Below, piece after piece: positions 62,901 through 64,000 of a DNA stretch of 64,000 nt. Origin of the DNA: RUG11690 sp045616665 (GTDB taxonomy: Bacteria > Bacteroidota > Bacteroidia > Bacteroidales > WCHB1-69); the NCBI GenBank assembly GCA_045616665.1, contig JAZLHE010000028.1:1-64000 (forward strand), in the 5' to 3' direction. The notes below the pieces were generated by a model. It was not told the origin of the DNA and ran no database searches. It saw only the letters and a list, made by a program, of their open reading frames with translations. A program made the position numbers and the translations under genes. Each line of letters opens with the position of its first letter. Position 1 is the first letter of the stretch.

Positions 62901-64000
62901 AATACTTATTTTATAAACATTATCACTTGTTTGCCAACCACAAGGAGCGGCCATCACTTCGCGTTGATATTGCGATTGCTTATTTGGACAAATTAGAGAA
63001 GTGGCTTCCACAGTTAAATTCCGGCCAGTTGCTTCGTCAAGAACTTCACCATCTTTTTTCCAGCGATATGTCGCATTGGTAACTTCGGAACCTTGAATAG
63101 AGAAACCATCGTTGAGGGCTCTTGCCGTAGTATCCTTGGCGGTAATGGCATTCGTTTCCACATTATAGACAATGGTATAAGCACCTTCAGACGTTACATC
63201 AGAACTCCATGAACCACCATTTCTAAAGGCAACAGAACGCGTAAACACATAGGTACCTGCTTGGGTTAATATGCTGCTGCTCACCGCATACTCTTTTACA
63301 TCACTATTACTAATGGTCTGTAATTCACCGTCATTGAAAGTATAGTGCCAAGTATATCTGAAATAAGAAGCTCCCGAAGGATCAGCCAGACTTTTAACGG
63401 TATCCTTACCGCATACAGAGGACAATTCTCTATCAGAAGTTGTAATTGTTCCAGGATCGCCCCAATGGGCATAGATAGTATAGTTATTTGTTTTTTTGCA
63501 GACACTATCGGTAGTAAGATAATTTTGACCTGCAGGGTCGGTAGTCCAACCGAGGAAGATATAGCCATCGCGGGTTGGAGTTGGCAGATTAGCAGCAGTA
63601 TATTTGCCATAAAAATCAATAGTAAAAATACCGCCACTTGGAGCACCATCGTAATTCAGATTGCGAGTAACTTGCAGTTCGAGGGTTTCGTAAGTGATAC
63701 GGATAGCGCCTTGGGCACCAGAGCCGCCGGTATGGGTATCAAAAGAAGAACCGGCCGCACCAGAACCACCGCCACCGTACGTTTTACCTGCACGGCCATC
63801 ATTCCCATAAGAAACTCCAGCACCACCGTCACCACCATCGCCTATTCCAGCTTTGCCAGTACCACCGTTTCCACCGGCAATATTAGTACCATTACCACCT
63901 GCAACACCAGCACTGTTGGGACCAGCAGCACCGCCGCCACCGCCAGAACCAGAAGCAAATGTGGCCCCATGGTTTCCACTTCCACCAGCACCGCCAGCAT
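59976..64000 (-). CDS. Very large FISUMP-domain surface protein (partial, N-terminus beyond window)
   Basis: The minus-strand frame is open from the stop at 59976 to the window end, at least 1,340 residues; no start is in view. From N to C: a Gly-rich, low-complexity region (63705-64000, many GGxGG units), an InlB/Flg_new-type repeat (63450-63660, GYIFLGWTTDP, YTIYAHW), about four tandem modules of about 85 residues resembling Ig-like folds (about 62140-63180, motifs CPDSAYEFTRNV, CPDSTYVFTRKV), a first FISUMP domain (about 60920-61500, NCWMKENLKVTHYADGTDI), a fibronectin-III-like module (about 60640-60930) and a second FISUMP domain ending GLSVRCLKDN. It is probably an exported adhesin or glycan-binding protein. 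The C-terminus carries no T9SS sorting domain. Confidence 0.85.
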   Translation of the reverse strand, partial: AGGAGGSGNHGATFASGSGGGGGAAGPNSAGVAGGNGTNIAGGNGGTGKAGIGDGGDGGAGVSYGNDGRAGKTYGGGGSGAAGSSFDTHTGGSGAQGAIRITYETLELQVTRNLNYDGAPSGGIFTIDFYGKYTAANLPTPTRDGYIFLGWTTDPAGQNYLTTDSVCKKTNNYTIYAHWGDPGTITTSDRELSSVCGKDTVKSLADPSGASYFRYTWHYTFNDGELQTISNSDVKEYAVSSSILTQAGTYVFTRSVAFRNGGSWSSDVTSEGAYTIVYNVETNAITAKDTTARALNDGFSIQGSEVTNATYRWKKDGEVLDEATGRNLTVEATSLICPNKQSQYQREVMAAPCGWQTSDNVYKISIALDTIENKTVSYTHNHPQITIQGEVVPNSEYYWNCQNFPVSGASDQSLTIPANSLCPDSAYEFTRNVESVQCPYDAGSSRSAGKYTVIISTDAGSIVGGDSTVVHNYGTITIEGTAINNVEYKWFCNNTVISGAESENYTIPAGLCPDSTYVFTRKVKAITHVDAKWQVSANTYTLRVQLDPGSIDSKEDTTITTMESLTINGEDMGANVTYEWLQNGESTSVTTQSYTLDAANVCLGSYTYTRKVISSSCEKYKMSENEYKVTVTFPTGAIDSSAIDICGINVPDDKSVASIEPAVAQYFKYIWMYSKNGAAFVNTGFTSEGLSNEQLSAICSDVQDDATYIIRRYAKLTNGCEMDSVASKGSVKICFKDMENDTLDAPAINVTCNYGENFIYREILPVPALMHKGAARTDWIDTVLSPAAKIYPDPATMKVTVHWKIKDKCGFIHEKDQEVTLLLPPCGEDHTVTDIDGNVYGTVRIGFNCWMKENLKVTHYADGTDIPDLRAYVGENEYADSARNAQIFGLLYTWDAAVNNTITADPDEKVQGACPDGWCVPDAAQFEKMLGIDIKTLRSADYWLTLDGTNTTEFTMLPAGRYNDAHNRCENLLGNAFFWTSSAYSEAEVRTFEADCHCYKWQEVLNPKTAGLSVRCIEVERQPISMSVTTDSANTVTSSSTKLYGNVTDMGGKTEVKAGFKYGTSESALTSVVAKEAAMTATGLFSYDITGLTANTTYYFKAFAANGTDTVYGEVKDFTTTAADGQPCPGTPTVTDVDNNTYNTVQIGNQCWMKENLRTKTKSAGKGNIFTPTTETVPGYDVNIYGRFYDLPAVMQGESFSEAAPSGVQGICPTGWHVPSKVEWDQLINYVNRVEDYKCGGMDKAIANALSAATGWTSTSGCGAGHSTETLNKTGFSAVPAGYIEPDYGYYQFNTYTYFWSATNVSNNAYDYYLSNLSASVFIENSADYFGLSVRCLKDN

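Noticed and set aside
63296..63838. Short minus-strand ORFs in other frames at the right end
   Set aside because: The frame of the FISUMP protein itself is open to the window end, so these are out-of-frame shadows.

Overview
The window looks like a chromosomal segment of an anaerobic member of the Bacteroidota, most likely an uncultured Bacteroidales species. Support comes from many copies of the Bacteroidota -7 promoter box (TAnnTTTGC) in front of genes, low GC content, a fused SecDF, a PorE-like OmpA/PD40 protein, a secreted M6 peptidase with a type IX secretion (T9SS) sorting tail, FISUMP surface domains, serine palmitoyltransferase, and fermentation genes (tryptophanase, butyrate kinase, RnfB/RnfC, a BadF/HgdC-type activase). 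No rRNA, tRNA, CRISPR array, intact insertion sequence or prophage was seen. This is mainly a core-genome region, with accessory character only at the right end.

Layout. 1-4170: edge of an unidentified gene, a TPR-like exported protein, gltX and a small exported protein. 4257-15239 (minus strand): the PorE-like protein, secDF, buk-nadK, and rhomboid - EEP phosphatase - DUF4369-like lipoprotein. 15444-21158 (plus): dxr, rseP, acyltransferase, nitroreductase, thiamine pyrophosphokinase and SDR. 21164-23480 (minus): GNAT-like protein and serine palmitoyltransferase, a probable sphingolipid unit. 23764-28285 (minus): TolC/MacA/MacB-type export operon. 28396-41189 (minus): DUF5362-like protein and a tightly packed run recQ, ompH-like, MORN lipoprotein, tnaA, M6 peptidase, DUF3109-Nudix fusion, purE, addA-like. 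41336-44642 (minus): HldD-like protein, rnfC, rnfB. 44892-58799 (plus): a two-gene CoA-dehydratase activase, GH20 hexosaminidase, esterase-LysM protein, pheT, a one-domain ribF, S9 peptidase and lptG. 58871-64000 (minus): a GC-richer DUF3782-like gene and a very large FISUMP surface protein running off the right edge.

The genes suggest a saccharolytic and proteolytic fermenter. Secreted or lipid-anchored hydrolases (M6, S9, GH20, esterase) would feed amino acids and sugars inward, tnaA would deaminate tryptophan, and Rnf and butyrate kinase would conserve energy. Envelope maintenance is represented by secDF, rseP, lptG, the lipid acyltransferase and sphingolipid genes. Several start codons were moved downstream of the longest ORF because the promoter box or the upstream stop codon requires it (dxr, rnfB, GH20, pheT, ribF, lptG and others).

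The most notable oddities are a dehydratase activase split by a single in-frame TAA, an HldD-like epimerase whose catalytic Tyr is Cys, a RibF lacking the riboflavin-kinase half, rnfB-rnfC without rnfDGEA, a possible retropepsin-like tail on the PorE-like protein, a DUF3109-Nudix fusion, and tryptophanase embedded in a housekeeping-type gene run. No single locus looks like a wholly new multi-gene system.
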